Positions 63,446 through 64,000 of a stretch of DNA of 64,000 bases are shown here, in pieces (the stretch's first letter is position 1; every line of letters starts with the position of its first letter). Position numbers and translations under genes: made by a program. This DNA comes from Melastoma dodecandrum. Lineage: Eukaryota; Streptophyta; Magnoliopsida; Myrtales; Melastomataceae. The notes under the pieces were generated by a model. It saw only the letters and a program-made list of their open reading frames with translations. It was not told the origin of the DNA and did not search any database. The stretch lies in NCBI GenBank assembly GCA_029817715.1, contig JARUPY010000315.1, positions 110,911-174,910 on the forward strand, in the 5' to 3' direction.

Positions 63446-64000
63446 AACATTTCCTTGATGCCCTGTGTTATATTTTGAGAGACATGCCGTGAGATTTTGA
63501 AATAGAGATCTTGTATGTTGAGTATGTTTATGAAACTACATCCACTTTGTGAGTCGAGAAGCAGTGGAATTCCTGACAGGAATCTAATACATCATCCGCA
63601 TGTCGGGGACAACACTTTTTGTAACTCAGAATTTGTGCAGAGGCATGTTGCTGGTTATAACTTCGGTGCCAAACCAGGGCAAAGGTGATGGGATTATTTA
63701 TTCTTTTTCCTGTTAATTTCACTTGGTCTTTGAGCCCCCTAGACCTGTTTTTCAACTTTGTGGAAAACTGTGAATGGTTTTGCCACAATAAAACGTATCA
63801 TGGTGATCATATGTGTGTTCTCTATGGAAGGAATGGGGTGGACAAATTCCGCCTGGTCTTTACACAAATGATCCTTGTTAGTTCCTTTTCCTTGTGGTCT
63901 AGATAACTTTTTCGAGTGTTCTTTTTCCAGATTAAGTGTTGTAAAGTCGTCCAATGGGAAGAATGGGACAAGCATCACTTGGTATTTCGGTGAACGATAT
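63446..64000. other. Window end, no gene recognised
   Basis: About 550 bp after the last readable BUB3-like piece. Mixed-composition sequence with no recognised coding blocks. Further parts of the WD40 gene may lie beyond the window. Confidence 0.4.

Overview
This is a 64 kb piece of nuclear DNA from a flowering plant, almost certainly a eudicot. Evidence: intron-rich genes with short GT-AG introns, plant-only gene families (NINJA/AFP, WRKY, QUASIMODO2-like, ClpF, DUF863, BGLU40), an AT-rich intergenic background, Mutator-like and LTR-type repeats, and a plant nuclear tRNA-Thr. The exact lineage cannot be read from the sequence.

Layout. 1-1.9 kb: no gene seen. 1.90-3.15 kb: non-autonomous Mutator-like element with long inverted repeats and a perfect 9-bp target duplication, abutting an ABRE/CE3-containing promoter. 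3.84-5.59 kb (+): NINJA/AFP-family ABA/JA co-repressor adaptor. 6.05-7.57 kb (+): secreted glycerophosphodiester phosphodiesterase. 7.70-9.14 kb (-): plant-specific protein with a spliced Cys/Trp-rich tail. 9.85-13.10 kb (-) and 24.11-26.85 kb (-): two tandem purple acid phosphatase 1-type genes with the same 12-exon structure. They are separated by 11 kb of repeats that include an apparently intact MuDR-type transposon (17583-22832) nested inside an older inverted-repeat element. 28.86-32.15 kb (-): QUASIMODO2-like putative pectin methyltransferase. 34.87-37.74 kb (+): BGLU40-type beta-glucosidase. 38.2-41.1 kb: a third Mutator-like element with a 10-bp target duplication. 41.23-44.87 kb (-): WRKY57-type group IIc transcription factor. 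47.5-48.9 kb (-): decayed PPR gene. 48.98 kb (+): tRNA-Thr(AGT). 49.16-50.00 kb (+): small predicted thylakoid-lumen protein. 51.02-53.05 kb (+): chloroplast Clp adaptor ClpF. 53.48-57.22 kb (-): DUF863 protein. 60.4-60.8 kb: perfect 188-bp tandem duplication. 62.78-63.45 kb (+): damaged BUB3.3-type WD40 gene.

There is no operon-like pathway. The gene set matches a conserved ancestral eudicot block: the Arabidopsis relatives of AFP, PAP1, QUL, WRKY57, DUF863, BUB3.3, BGLU40 and ClpF lie close together on a few duplicated segments (from memory). The most unusual points are the GC-AG and possible GA-AG splice sites, the nested transposons with readable target duplications, snRNA-promoter-like sequences inside short LTRs, the poly-C tract that shifts frame in the BUB3-like gene, and the Cys/Trp-rich exon. 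Exon junctions were placed by hand from splice motifs, reading phase and family resemblance, and were not confirmed by transcripts.
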